64,000 nt of DNA from Atriophallophorus winterbourni. Taxonomy: Eukaryota > Platyhelminthes > Trematoda > Plagiorchiida > Microphallidae. The notes beneath the pieces were generated by a model. It was not told where the DNA came from and did no database searches. It worked only from the letters and a program-made list of their open reading frames with translations. The stretch is taken from contig JACCGJ010001431.1 in NCBI GenBank assembly GCA_013407085.1, positions 62,001 through 126,000 on the forward strand, in the 5' to 3' direction. The translations under genes and the position numbers were made by a program. This document shows positions 19,990 to 32,510 of the stretch, piece by piece. How positions within the stretch are numbered: position 1 is the first letter of the stretch; every line of letters begins with the position of its first letter.

Positions 19990-20660
19990 GAGTTCAAAAT
20001 AATGAATTTTTAATGTTGTCTATCAAAGATGATCGTGCATAGAATATTGCGAAACCTTCCAAACGTGATATCTGCAAACTACACTTTAACTCCAGGAGTT
20101 CGCGGTCAGCCTTTTAGTCAATTTGAAATACCCAGCTGGTAAATGCGAGCATAACCCGGGGCAGAGTGGATAGATGTCACTAAGAGAATTTGTCATCTTT
20201 ATTGAGCATACGATATCGGAATTCTACATAAAATTTTGTACTCCTCTTTCACAAGTGAGGACCTTTTGTTGGACTCGATTTCCAACAGGCTGTCCATGCT
20301 TTACCAGTCTGTATTGTTGATTATCTTCTGCTCCGGGGGTCAATTTGATAACTTATTTTCATATTTATATTCGTTATACTAGCAACTGGTTTGTCAGGAC
20401 GAAGCTGCGGTTTAGTACTCGTAAAGATTCGTCCAGGCCTTATTCCGTCACTAGATTGATAAGTATTATCACGCAAACACCTTCAAAATATATCGAAAAT
20501 CCTACATTTATGGAGGTTCACTATATTCATTTCCTTTGAACGATTAGTGAACATAATATTCATGGAGTGTAAAAAATATACAGTGCCTAGTTTTTCCTCT
20601 CGCTACTTAAAATTGGTCATTCGTAGCAAATACTCATTAACAGAGTTTCACGCCAGAAAT
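19990..20660. other. Unassigned region
   Basis: Nothing recognisable. The frame at 20345-20539 has no motif. Confidence 0.4.
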
Positions 20661-20664
20661 CTTA

Positions 20665-21030
20665 CCCCGGTTACTTAACACATATGTACGTGCGGTTATG
20701 GAAAATTCAATTCAACCCTAGGCACCATGGCTGAGGACGTATATCGAACTACTTGACAAAATTTATTATCGTGCGACCAATTTGATCTCCAATTACAAAA
20801 TTGCCCTTTCCAAGAATGTCAAAACTAAAACTACACGACCTTACCAAACGAGGTGACCTTATGCTGGCATGCAAAATTTTGCACACTCAAAATTATCCCA
20901 TCAAAGATTTATTAAACCACGTTACTTCGCTACACTTCGTAAACGTCAGGCTGATGTGCCTGAATTAAAGAAACATTTGTTAGTAATAGTGATAACATCA
21001 GGTCTACAACTAAAATGTTATTCCTTAAAA
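20665..21030 (+). mobile_element. CR1-like LINE ORF2 fragment, heavily decayed
   Basis: The plus strand reads YVRAVMENSIQP, a stop, APWLR, YIELLDKIYYRATNLISN and, after frameshifts, VPELKKHLL. The blocks match RPVMEYSNEAWAPLLRKD and IELLDRIFHRATK of the L-C element at 33230-33060 (-). Several stops are present and no tail follows. Confidence 0.7.
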
Positions 21031-21034
21031 GTTA

Positions 21035-22660
21035 CCATACATACCGATGTTACTCTGCGAGCATTAAGTTGAGTGACGCAAGACAGTTGTTTTTGGAGCT
21101 ACCATAATCATGCATTAAGTTAACAGTAATGTGAGTATCGCGACACGAGAAACGTCATACTTTCGTTGGTACACCCTCTCACTTGTTATGATTGCAGACG
21201 TGCACACGGTCGAGCAAACGTGGAACCAGACTTCATCGCCATCTTCATGTTTGTTTGACCCTGATGCTGTGTGGGGTAAGGTGTGACACAAGGTTATCAT
21301 CATCGTCTGATCAGACAAATCATGTGACCAGCGTAGACAAACGTGAACCGAGCCAGACACCTTTTCGTAATTATGTGTATTGTAATCAATTGTGTGCTCG
21401 AGAAGGAGTGACATAAAGCAGTGTTACGACTATGTGATCGTTCTAACGAATTGGGGCGATAACGAAATGTAGTGAGAATTGGTTTTCGAAGTTAAATTTT
21501 GAGGCTGCAACGATTGCGGCTGTTGATGGTTTGCGTTGGACTTTGTGGACAAAATAGATTTCACTAGAGCGAAGTATTCAAATCACTTGATTGGGAGAAA
21601 CAAGTCTCTAAAAGTTGGCAAAAATGTCCCTAAACCATTGTTTTTTTAAATTAACGTGATTGGTAATATACCAGAAACAAGTAATTACATTTATGCGATT
21701 CAGCTGCATGCTTAGCACGCAAATTTTATTTGTTTCAATTTATATATTGACCCATAGTGTATAATGTAAATTCTCTTGTACGGGCTAAAATATGCACAAT
21801 GAGCATAATTATATTATGCATTGTAATATACCTAATTCGAATTGTGATGGACGTAGGACGACGGAACAGCACAGATTTTGAAGATCCAGGGACAAAGAAG
21901 GCTCAATGTTATATTATGCCCAGAATCATCGGTTTACTTGAACTGTCTTTCAGCAGAACTCACTTCGAATACTTCGACGACTGACACACTTTCGAAGTAC
22001 TGATTAGTTCATATAATATTCACAAAGATGTGAAAACGTGAAGTATGCACTCTGAATAATTGGAACATGAATTCATAACCCGTAAAGGAAGCATAGTTCA
22101 CGAAACGCACAACGCTTGTTCAAAACTTAGTTGATTAAGTTGCATCAATTCATACGGGCCATAAAGTGGTGATAGACAGTAGCTTTGGTTTAGAGTTTGA
22201 TCACACAAACCAGTTCAATACATTGCAAACCCAATTTCAAGAGCGTGATCTTTTTCAAGGTCATGTACAGTAAATCAACTAATCATTGCACATCAACAGC
22301 AAATCAAATTTGACCGTGCGCGATTGAACATGCCTTATCAAGAGATCGTGGGGTTGACCCTACGGTGGTTCAATGTTACGTAACGAACACATCCGTGCTC
22401 ACGCGCGAAACCACGTGAACCACAGCTCGAAATACACAAGGCACGTGCATTGCCAAATAACAAATCATTGCATTCGAGTAATGAGAATATTAATTGTATC
22501 TGACCGATAAATTTAACAGGCACAAGTATTGAAAATATATTTAATGTTGAATAATTTTGCTGGACAACAATTCACTTGTATATATTGTTCACATAGACAA
22601 ATTACTAATTGCGTTGTGATTAGTAAACCGTAAAATGAGTATTAGAATGAATACTCTTCT
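21035..22660. other. Unassigned region
   Basis: No gene recognised. At 21115-21416 both strands are open for about 75-99 codons, a pattern more consistent with base composition than with a gene. Nothing else is recognisable. Confidence 0.35.
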
Positions 22661-22668
22661 GCGTAGAG

Positions 22669-22745
22669 ATTCAAGATTCAAAATTCAAGATGTATGGTGA
22701 AAAAAAACAAATAGCTGTACAATACCATAGGATATACGTATATGA
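22669..22745 (-). mobile_element. LINE L-B-like 3' terminus
   Basis: On the plus strand GATTCAAGATTCAAAATTCA is followed by a diverged hairpin block, i.e. the reverse complement of an L-B tail. A minus-strand frame of about 95 codons just upstream (22678-22965) has no motif I recognise. Confidence 0.6.
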
Positions 22746-23209
22746 GGTCAACAAATCGTACTTTAATGTTTGCGTCGGTGTGCTTCAAAGGAGGAGCAAA
22801 AGTAATTTTAGTTGTGACATGGAGAGAGGAAATTTCGATCGAAAATATATGTTTGGGTAATTTGTTTTCTAGGTGTGTGTGTAAGAAGGAACCACTAAGG
22901 TATTTCAGTAAACTGGGACCAACACGGTATTTTGTTCCACAAACATTGCGCATTAGTGTATACACAATTAATACTGGTCGTGGTATGTAACGATGATGTA
23001 TGGATGGTGTCTATTGGTCTATTGGTCCGAACCCCTGAGAGCCGGACCTTTGTGGCTATTTGAGTATTCAGTATCCTTGCATGGCAATGCTTCAGTTTGT
23101 GTTTCTGAGGCTGCCTTTAATGTGCTTATTCTGATGTCACTGGAAATAATTTTCCTGTATAGTCGCTAAGTATGTCTGACGAAGTCTGTAGTAGCACTTG
23201 TTAGGAAAG

Positions 23210-23335
23210 TGAGTTGTAAAGGATTTGGTCCATCACATTTGTAATTAGATGACCGTGGTATCCTAAAGGTACTCGCAACGACACACTCCCGCGCTGCTTT
23301 CGTTTCTGCGATGTTATTCGTTACGTAGAGTCCTA
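23210..23335 (-). mobile_element. CR1-like LINE ORF1 fragment
   Basis: The minus strand encodes VVASTFRIPRSSNYKCDGPN, which matches VVMDKFRIPRSPSYKGDVPK of the ORF1 at 51993-52301 (-). Only this conserved block is recognisable. Confidence 0.65.
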
Positions 23336-23339
23336 GCTC

Positions 23340-23880
23340 ATTCGAATTTATTGATTGTTAAATAAGTTTGTGAAGTTTGTAATTCATGCAGCGCGGATTT
23401 TTTAAACTTGTACGAAAATAATTAAAATCAAGTCTGCTGCTATCCCGAGAAGATACAAAGTGAAATAGAAAACATAGACCCACTACATCATCCCATGAGG
23501 AGCAAATTCCCTTGGACACTCTTGGTCAATAAAATGGTACATCCGTCTTTTCGACATTAGCGTAGAGCAATCGTATTCCAGTTAAAAAGACGAAAACACA
23601 AAATGAACTTCACAGAAATGGTTACGCTGATGAGCCGCTCCTGTTCATTTTTGAAAGTTAACTGGAAATACAGAATAACCACTCCCGGAAATAAATCCTC
23701 CTGTATTCGTCTAATTCTACGGCACATAAATAACATACATTCAATCTACAAGGCGTTCTAGAAATATTAGTAAATTTGTTGTACATATTGCATGTGGCTG
23801 CATCGTAAACAGTATAATTTGAAATATCACACGAAAGCAAATTTATCTATGTTTAAGATTCAGGAAAACAACCGAATCGG
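23340..23880. other. Unassigned region
   Basis: Nothing recognisable was found. Confidence 0.4.
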
Positions 23881-23885
23881 CTTGC

Positions 23886-24365
23886 AATTCAATTCAATTC
23901 AATTTTAATGGTCTAAAAAGCATATAGCTTTAAAGTAAGCCACAGAATAATATGAGAACTACGAATAATATAATATGCAAAAACGTGATTTGGCTGCTTA
24001 TTGAGCAGTTCAAGAATCAGGTAAAAATCCAAAGGTCAGAAATTGTTTTCGATTGGTAGGATGACATATGTAGATGCATGGGGTCAAGAGGTATAGTTTT
24101 CTTCGATGCATAGGTTAAGGGTCGAAAAGGCATCAAGACTTCTCTTGAAAATCTCCTGATTTGATGAGTTTACAACATAATCAGGTAGATTGTTCCAAGT
24201 AAAATAAACTCGCACGGTAAAAAATGTCGTCTACAGTTGAGTCGCGAGTGAGGGACAGTTAGAATAAACGTGTGAGCTCTTGTCTTATGCGAGCCCCGTA
24301 GATTAAATAAGCATTGTAGAGAGTGATTTGCGGTATTCAGAATAGTAAAATACACCGAAAACAGT
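23886..24365 (-). mobile_element. LINE L-A 3' part
   Basis: The minus strand encodes a degraded ORF2 C-terminus containing VPHSRLNCRRHFLPCEFIL. About 250 bp of 3' UTR follow, then the hairpin AAGC-TATAT-GCTT, the TTTTAGACCATTAAAA block and TTGAA repeats ending at about 23886. 5' truncated. Confidence 0.8.
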
Positions 24366-24369
24366 TTTA

Positions 24370-24888
24370 GTGCTATTTGAAATAATTAACCAAGGATAGC
24401 ATGTTCAGGTTCAATGATTGCTGAATGTTCGACTAACTTGAAGTCGCACACCTTCTATCCGAGAAGACTTTAAGGAGCTGTATTTATTCGGTTCCTGGGA
24501 AAATGAAACGTTGTGGTAAATTTAGGACATCAAAATGTGAACCTGCTGTTAACTACAGCCAACTGCTGATTGTTTCGACATGTGATAGAGAAGGGACGGC
24601 TGTGTAACTATATTTCAACACTGGTTCAAATATTCAGCCGTACAAATACTCTTTACGACTGTCGCTTTTCGTGTTTCAGTGTGAATTACGTTACTCACTG
24701 AAGGACACATGAATCACCTTATCAAAAGCCGGAAATTCAACGGGGGTAATGTCACTGATGTTAAATCAGAAACCACCAAGAGACTGAGATGTTTCGGAAT
24801 TATACCTCCTGCATAGTGTAATTATGAGATCCTCTTCTCGAAAATTAAATTTCCCAACTCATTATTTTGCTCATATCACACGCACATG
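24370..24888. other. Unassigned region
   Basis: Nothing recognisable was found. Confidence 0.4.
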
Positions 24889-24890
24889 CA

Positions 24891-25172
24891 CAACTGGTTT
24901 CTGGCGGTGTGCCGTCATCAGATGGCGAAAGTCCTATCAGTTTCAGCTGGCAATGAAATTGAAGCAAAGTGGCGAACAAAGCTATACATTGAAGCGTCTA
25001 GAGCGCTTGACCAGGAATCACGTTGAACTTCTGTATATGAGCATCCAGGTTTGTTGTCTTTAACGTTGGATATAAATATAAAATTTTTACCGCTTGGCCA
25101 TTGTTTCAAGGCTCAATGGTCCATGCCTTACTGTCTCAAGCTGACGATGTGATACAGCAAGAAACTGGTTGC
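24891..25172. repeat. Foldback repeat with a hammerhead-like core at each end
   Basis: The ends are imperfect inverted repeats: CAACTGGTTTCTGGCGG at the left and, reversed, CAACCAGTTTCTTGCTG at the right. The left end carries a minus-strand core (CTGATGA 24915-24921, hairpin CGGCACACCGCC, GAAACC). The right end carries a plus-strand core (CTGACGA 25141-25147, GAAAC 25160-25164). The interior shares GATATAAATATAA-like and CCATTGTTTCAAGGCTCAATG blocks with the repeats at 46660-46735 and 60050-60090. The element is 282 bp and non-coding. Confidence 0.65.
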
Positions 25173-25539
25173 GATGTATATGTGTGTGGGATCTGAGCAA
25201 AACAATACATTGGTCATTAATACTCATCTTGAGAGCGTAAACAGAAATTACCTTGTAAATCTGAAGTTTACAGTTTAGAAAATGTACTATCAATGGGCGC
25301 TCGTTTCCTTAACACGAAACTCAGTCTGTTCCAAATTAGACCGGAAAGTAGTCTGTTGCAAGCTGCAAATCAAGTTTCATTTTACTGATGATTAATCACA
25401 GAACCCAATAAATTACCTACATTTAGTTTTTTCATCTAGCTAATTTGTTTTTGCCAGTATAACACAACCTTGTATGGTTTTAGTTGCCAAGCTCTTACAT
25501 GGACTTTGTTACAAACTCGCAGCTAAGTAAGGTATAAGA

Positions 25540-25640
25540 GGTGAAGTATTGTGGTGCTCACATCCTCAGCCATTACACACCACTACCGGCTTCTGGCTGT
25601 TTGCCGTCATCAGGCGGAGACAGTAAGATGATAGGTGACA
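25540..25640 (-). repeat. Hammerhead-bearing repeat, single end
   Basis: Minus strand: CTCCGC, CTGATGA (25607-25613), hairpin CGGCAAACAGCCA, GAAGCCGGTA, then GTGGTGTG. The core is complete except that GAAA reads GAAG, which still allows a G-U pair in stem III. CCGC can pair with GTGG as stem I. The outer 40 bp match 59890-59920. No opposite end is visible within 300 bp. Confidence 0.6.
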
Positions 25641-25644
25641 TTCT

Positions 25645-26067
25645 AATGGTTGAACCACTGCACAATACCACACATTTAAGGTCACCTAGCCCTATTAATT
25701 GTCGTTCGTGCGACTGACACGGTGCTATTGTGTCCATAAGAGAACACGCAAGAAAATCCGGGCGGACAATGTAGATGTTTGCACGATGAGCGTTGTCATG
25801 GTGATGGCAAAACTGATGCAACGGGCTACTACAGCCCACATGATAGATGATTGGTCCATGCCCATTCAGTCTAAGTTTGACCCACAGCGCTTCGATTGTG
25901 TGGTCGACAACATATGATTGGAGCGTAGGCTGGTTTCGGGTTAATTTTCTTATTCGCAATTGATGCTGGATTACTAAATCAGGAAATGCCGCCCAACTGT
26001 AGCAGACGCCAACTTTGTTATGTGTTGACAGACCAGCCTTCATGCTGGCCGAACAAGCTTGAGTCAA
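25645..26067 (-). CDS. Uncharacterised 164-codon open frame
   Basis: The minus-strand frame extends from 26067 to 25573 and its last 15 codons run into the hammerhead repeat. The body reads, for example, NKVGVCYSWAAFPDLVIQHQ and YVVDHTIEALWVKLRL. I recognise no domain. It could be an exon, an old transposon ORF or chance; its stop lies inside a repeat, which argues against a conserved gene. Confidence 0.15.
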
Positions 26068-26069
26068 AA

Positions 26070-27450
26070 GTGTCAGCTTTCGAATTATAAATGCTCAACA
26101 TGGTGTAGATTGTATACCTAATCTGAAAAACAAATTAACGGGTCCATAAGCTGTAAGAAAATTAGCAACCCATAGGCTGCTTACAGAAGAAAAATGCTTT
26201 GTGTATTTACAACGCTAAAACCGCGCTTTCGGAGATCTAATTTTCAAGGATGCGAAAAGCAATCTCACAGAACTGTGAAAATGTTTTGAGTGAATTCAAT
26301 TTTCGCCCAGTAATTCAACCGATATGCAGCTGGAAAAAAACATTATGTTGTGGCATGTACCTTGAATCACATGATATTGCAGAAACCGTTAACGTGAAAT
26401 CTTTTAGAACTCGTTCGGTTCTTTTAAAAACTTTTCAATTCAATGACCCGTCTAATAATACTTCGAAATTTTTTTAGCAAGCTCTGATTATCAATCAACT
26501 GATTGGAATGTAAAACCGGAGAGTTCCACACGACCCGGTTCAGTAAACGTATAGTTCAGCGTTATACAACACGAATAAATTTCTGAAGACCGGGTAGGAA
26601 ACTACGGAAGCCATATTGCAAGCTTTTGAACCCGTATATATTTGTAAAAACAAGTAATAAATAGTGTAATTTGATAGAACAGAACGCCAGATTCCGACTT
26701 CTGTAACTCCAAGAGGGTTCCTTTTAATTGGATGGTTCGTTTTACGTGTACACATATTTTGTTACATACATTACTGAAAACTAGAAAAAAAGAAACCGTA
26801 GATTTGTGAAGTTGTTCTTGTGAGAAAACCGTGATTTTATAAAAATTATTGCATTTAATTTCGTATAATTATTCACAATTCACATAAGCCTATCTCTCAT
26901 TAGTCCCGTACATATTAACACGACTCTAAGACCATCGTATTTACGGAGTAATACCAGCGAGATTATTTGAAAAGCTACTACGTTGCCGCGCTTCAATATA
27001 GAATCACATGCGCGAAAACGTTCACCACGACGCATTGGAGGCTAAGAGTTTCTAATTATCCACACTGCGTCGAATTGGCCGAAGAAAATTCCAGCTGAAC
27101 ACGAAGAAGAGTATACACCAAATGGTTGCTGTTCACTCTCCGGTAGAAAAACTACCACGATACTGCCTTCAAGATTCTTTGAATTCCTCATCTGGAATTA
27201 ATAATTTCGGGTTCAGTCAACCTTGAAACAATGGTAAATCAGTAAACAATGATTGAAGTTATGACCTTAGATATTTAGGCTGCGTGCAACGAAACATAGT
27301 GTTCAAAAACAGAATCTTTGGAACTCTTGAACTATATAATTTTTCTGTTGTTCACATCTCTCACACTTATACTTTTCACCACTGACTTCACACAGAAAAC
27401 GTTTTCGAACTGGACTGCATCATTGTGATAAATAACAACGGATTCAAGTT
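26070..27450. other. Unassigned region
   Basis: No gene or repeat recognised on either strand; only short frames of under 80 codons. Confidence 0.4.
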
Positions 27451-27454
27451 TTTC

Positions 27455-27575
27455 ATGATTCCAGATTCAGGAATTTATGCTGACGAGAAGCAGATAGCTT
27501 GACACTTATCGTAGCACGGTAAAAATTCGATCGTGGAAAAATAATATATAATCATATAATGTCACGTAAACCAGG
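27455..27575 (-). mobile_element. LINE L-B 3' terminus, diverged
   Basis: The plus strand GATTCCAGATTCAGGAATTT and the following 100 bases are a degenerate reverse complement of the L-B 3' UTR, including a changed hairpin and an ATGTCACGTAAACCAG block that matches ATGTCAAGTTTAGTCCAG at 16939. Confidence 0.55.
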
Positions 27576-27619
27576 TTGATTGTTCAATAGGCCCACTTTT
27601 TAAACAATTTGGGGAAGAA

Positions 27620-29130
27620 TTTTGTAAATCAGAGAATGTTAAGCGGTTTCAAATCTTCTACCCACATGTCAGCAAGTAGTTGAGCTTCACCAACGTGATA
27701 CTTTAGAGCCTTTTCTGACGGCCTAAAATGGTTTCCCCCAAACGTGGCTTGGTTTACAAATGCGATTTTTATTCCAATGCTTGAAAAATCCGAGTTCACT
27801 GACTTTCTAACGGCACTTAGATATCTCCACAACCGTATCGTTGGGTGGAGAGTCATTATGTTTAGTGTTTTAACAGCATTGAGGATTGTCTTAGCAGACA
27901 AATTCCGACTTCCGCGGATGGTACTGTATGAACTTTAAATACGGCGGAGTTTCGCGAATCACCCCAAACATCCAACAAACAGCAGTATGACCAAAGCATT
28001 TTAAAGTATTCACATTCCTGAATTCAGCGTTATCGTTGGTCAACTGCGGAGTATAAGGGATTTAAATTAATTTCTAAAAATTCCCAGACACGCTATTTGC
28101 TAAAGGTTTGTTTGGAAATATTTCTGCATTTGTGAGGTCGACTGAAATGTTTTGCCATAGCATCGTTGGAGTACATTATTCCTGTTGCGCTAAACACCAT
28201 TTTCCCTGTTCTTATAGATTAAGTTTATTACCTGCGATTGAGGTAGGGTATGTGGTAATAACTACAATCTATAGGGTTTACCATCGGCTCAAATCTGTCA
28301 AGCGCATATTGAAGCGAACCTTCTCAATTCGAAATTGAAACAACGTGAAATTCAGATTACTTGTGACCAATACTTTCTCGTTTCGATAAGACTGGGTAGC
28401 ATTGAATTGCACGTGACCAACTTCGTCGCCTTATGTCGTCAAACTGCAAACTCCACAATAAACAACCAGTCTTGGACTTTGTGCTAACTGGCATTTATTA
28501 GTTACCCTACTAGCACGCGAACGAATAAACATTTTACATTACATGACGTGAGTGAACGGTCTCTAATTGAACTGTGTACACCACGCAGTGACATTCGATC
28601 TAGCCACACCTTTGGATACGAAATAAACTTTTATTCTTCGAAGGCTTACTGAACCTAATCTGGGTTTGGTTGCTTAATAAGGGAAGCTGCCAGTAACCAG
28701 CTTTGGAGTGTAGGTACAAAGAACTGAACTACAAAAGCCTGGGCCTTTTCACAAAACTTTAATCTGTTTTGTAATCGGTTGGAAGACTAATATCGAACTT
28801 TAGAGTTACCTGACTTGAAATCCCGAAATGAAGTAATAACTTTTTGTCATTAGCTTTGTACTGTTGAACCGAATTTTGATGAAGCATAAATATGTTTACG
28901 AATCCACTAAGGTTTATTGTAAATTACAACGTGCATTTTAATTCCTTTTAAATTGCATTCAATGTTATCACATAGCGGATTTTATTTAAACTTTTTCAGA
29001 ATACTCCCACCAGTTTTCACGATCTTTAACAACAACAACAACGCTAAACTGCTTAGGTAATTTTGTTATTTGTCTTGTCAGCAGCGACTGTTTAGACAAA
29101 CGAATTATCCTATGTGAACTGAGATGACCG
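27620..29130. other. Unassigned region
   Basis: A minus-strand frame of 90 codons (27629-27901) and an overlapping plus-strand frame show no motif. Nothing else is recognised. Confidence 0.35.
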
Positions 29131-29139
29131 TCTCTTCAA

Positions 29140-29390
29140 TTCAATTCAATTCAATTTAATGGTCTAAAAAGCACATAGCTTTACAAAAACCACAGAATAA
29201 TATGCGAATTACAAATAACATAGGTAGTAAAACGGGGTTTGTTTGCCTACTGATTAGTTCAGGAATCACGTAAAAATACATAGAGCAGAAATTGTTGTCA
29301 ACCGGTTTGATAGGGTAAATATGTATAGTTTACTTGGATGCATTGGTTCAAAGCTTTATGATGCAGAATATATTGCTTCAATGTTTGGAT
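29140..29390 (-). mobile_element. LINE L-A 3' UTR and tail
   Basis: Reversed, it reads hairpin AAGC-TATGT-GCTT, TTTTAGACCATTAAA and TTGAA repeats. The 200 bp before the hairpin align with the 3' UTR at 23940-24120 (-). No coding part is recognisable. Confidence 0.75.
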
Positions 29391-29559
29391 TGGTCGACAT
29401 GAAGTTGTCCAAGTTCAATTGAATATATCCAAGTTTGGTGAATGTGCAGACTGATGAATCCAAGACTACACATACGGAGGCATTTATTTAAACTTCACTC
29501 AACGTATAGCCATAGCTCACTCGTGAATCAACTCATTCCAGACAGGAACGTCTTCAGAA

Positions 29560-30075
29560 TTTTTACTAACTTATGGCCGGTCATTTTAGATTAGCCGATG
29601 TTATTGGTGTCTTGAATCACGCCAGCGTGGGATCACAGACGAGATCATTGCAGATCATTATCCAGTCGCATTGTTACTTTCGAACGCCTTAGAATGGATG
29701 CAGTCCCAGGAAATCTACTTCAGCTTTCACAGTTGACAATCTTATTTTCAATTGAAACCAACGCTAACTACGGGCGGTTTTGTGTCGAGGACAAGTTTCG
29801 AGAGCGCTGAGTCTGTCTTTCTGAGGACATAGCTCAACCACCGCAGTCTTGCCTTTAGAAGTGAACGGAAATAGAGGGTATTCAGTTACATCGCATCTAA
29901 ACGGCAGCATTAGATATCCGGTCAGTATTTCGGATGCCCAAGATTATTCTAAGGCAATGGTGGTTGAACACTTCCCAAGATCATAAATCCTGTTACCTCC
30001 GCAGTCACGTTTCACATCCATAAATTAGTACTATATTCATGTTCTTTGTATGAATATGTGCATCTACAGTGTCCA
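29560..30075 (-). mobile_element. RTE-like LINE fragment
   Basis: Minus-strand blocks in order: YGCET(stop)LRR, WEVFNHHCLRIILGIRNTD, RISNAAV and LKARLRWLSYVLRKTDSAL. These correspond to YGSETW, the FDHRCLRSI block, and RLRWLGHVLR of RTE-type LINEs. Frameshifted and 5' truncated. Confidence 0.8.
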
Positions 30076-30079
30076 TAAT

Positions 30080-30545
30080 GTGCCAATCTAGCATATCAGT
30101 GTCTTAAACGTACAATGTCCAACATTCCTCCAGTCTTTCATGCTAAGCGATACCTGTGTGTATTCAGGATATAAGCTTTCTTGCAAAAAAGGAAATAGCA
30201 ATCGGGAAACCATATGATCTACTTATTAAAATTCTAATACATCGGAGCTCAACATTTTAAGCCATGTAGTACAGATGAATATTCTACCTATGCCGGGTAA
30301 AGAATTTTATTGAAAATCATCTATCAGATTTTATTTTCAGGCAAGCTGTGTTTAGAAAGCATCTGTAGCTTGGATTCTCTATGAAGATCATCAGAAAACA
30401 AGTGCAATCGCATGATATTCGATACATCCAAAGTTGGTTGAAAATCAGTTTAGTGGATGCCATTCATTTCTGATGGTAAATGGCTCCATAGGAAACAGAC
30501 GGAGACCAAGTAGCAGAATTGCACTTGAAGTTGAAGACTAAACGA
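30080..30545. other. Unassigned region
   Basis: Nothing certain. Just below the Gypsy integrase end, the minus strand near 30490-30540 reads VSVCFLWSHLPSEM, which resembles the CR1-like ORF2 C-terminus and suggests a small LINE scrap at the junction. Confidence 0.3.
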
Positions 30546-30549
30546 TGGT

Positions 30550-32510
30550 GTTTGGTAAGCCATGTTGACTGAAGATTGGCTTCAGTGCATTGATGTTAGC
30601 GGTTGCAGTTGGCGGCTTCATAGGAGTTATTTCTGGCCATTTAGAACGAGCGTCAACTATAATGACATATTATCGATTGGACAGGCAAACTCCAAGTGGA
30701 CTCGATCTCAGGGTTGGGTTGTGGGTGGCCATGAATTTGGTTGTTGACGAGAGGGAGATTTCGCAGCTTGTTGGCATCCAGAGCAAGAACGAACCATATC
30801 TGCGATATATTTGTCGATGCCCGGCGAGAACACGTGAGATCTTGCGGCTGCTTTCATTCGACCGATTCCGGGGTGTCCCAGATGTAGTTGTCTGAGAACT
30901 CGAACACGGAGAGAAAAGGTCAGTGTACATGAGGCAATCATTAGTGATAGAAAGGGACCCACCTCATTTAGAGAGGGCCAACAAGGGACCTCGAATTTTC
31001 TGTGGCGATTTCGTTTGTGTGTATTCGATGGCTTTCCGGAGAATTGGGTCTGATCTTGTTTCCCTCCTAATTTCCGACATTGTGAACGGAGTGCTCTGAC
31101 CGCATCAGATAATTGGCGACCGATTGTTTGCTCGGCTATGTTAGCAATTACAAAGTCTTCTTCCGGAATCTTGGTGTTTGAAATAATCCGGGAAAGGGCA
31201 TCTGCTTGACTGAGATGTTCGCTCTGTCGATATGGTATATCAAAGTTATATCCGAGAAGAGTGATTGCCCGTCCTTGCAGTCGGCTTGCCGAATGTCTTG
31301 GTATTCCTGTTTTTGAACCAAAAACAGCGAGTAACAGTTTGTGGTCAGTCAAGAGGGTAAAGTGTCGGCCGTGAAGTAATTTATGGAACAATCGAACAGC
31401 AAATACAATGGCCAGTGCTTCCTTTTCTATTTGCCCATAGTTCCACTCAGCTTTTGCCAGTGTTCTTGAAGCATGCATAATGGGAACCATCAGCCAGAGT
31501 GTGTAAAATGACTGCTCCCACACCATGCTGGGATGCATCCGCAGCAACAGTAATCGGGAGTCGACGGTCATAGTGGGTGAGCAGTGGGTCTGATGACAGC
31601 ATTACTTTCAATTGTGTAAAGGCGGCGGCACATTCTGAATTCCATGACCATTTATGAACTTTTTCCAAAAGTCGATTGAGAGGTTTTCGAATGTTGTGTA
31701 AGGAATGCATGAATACAGCGGTTTGGATTTTTGTACTGTGTTTGGCAGCCTTGGATGAAGTGCGCGATGCGGAGATGGGTGTTGAGTGTCGCTCTGTTTT
31801 GTTTGACGTACCGCCTGGATTGTAAGATTGTCATGAATGTTCGACTGCACAAGGGCGAAGTCGTTTCAAATGTTCATGAAACGTTTGTGTTTTTCTCCGA
31901 TGGCTTGGATCGTCATAGTTGGATCCTGCTCGAGGCAATTCAGTAAGCGAGTCCGAATATCTGTAAATCGCGAGGACCGCAGACTGCTGATAAAAATGAG
32001 GCATTTAAATTGGTTGTCAGTCAGTGAACTCAATCTGAAGCGTTCACACTCTCTATTAACGTCTCCAAGATACGTCAAAAAATCCGTTGTTTTACTCATG
32101 ACCAGATTAATACAGCGGTAACGAATATTGAATAGAGATGATTGATCACCAAAACATTGCTTGAGTGATTCGACTGTCTCTTCGAATTTACGTTCACGTG
32201 GGTTATGAGGAAGAATTAAATTGCAATATTTGTCTAATTCCGCTGCATCCAATTTACGCAACAACAGTCGAACTTTGCAGTCATACCCAGGTCATTGAGG
32301 TCGATTCGGAATATATCTTCATAACGCCGGAACCGTGTCGAAGGTCACATTATTATCGGGATCGAAGTGAAATTCCATGATAGATGACACAAGAGTTTCG
32401 ATAGACGGAGATTTGGGATCACTCACAGAAGAATTATCAGCTTCTTTTATTTGGAGTAGACGTTCGAGCAGCTTTTGTAAAACAGATTCTTCGGATTCAG
32501 AGGACATGAT
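30550..32510 (-). mobile_element. Ty3/Gypsy LTR retrotransposon, internally deleted
   Basis: On the minus strand: gag-like ORF from ATG 32507 to about 31866; then, after frame changes, the RT connection (PLNRLLEKVHKWSWNSECAA), RNase H (VAADASQHGVGAVI, EKEALAIVFAVRLFHK, LLTDHK, QADALSR), the integrase zinc-binding block (HLGHPGIGRM ... CSGCQ), and the start of the integrase core (WDRVHLEF ... VDARSKWPEI), broken off at a stop near 30550. Protease and the RT palm with its catalytic aspartates are missing between gag and connection (about 31720-31860). No LTR is visible on either side; an L-C LINE tail begins at about 32600. GGCGACAAGGAG before the gag ATG may be a primer-binding remnant. Confidence 0.9.
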
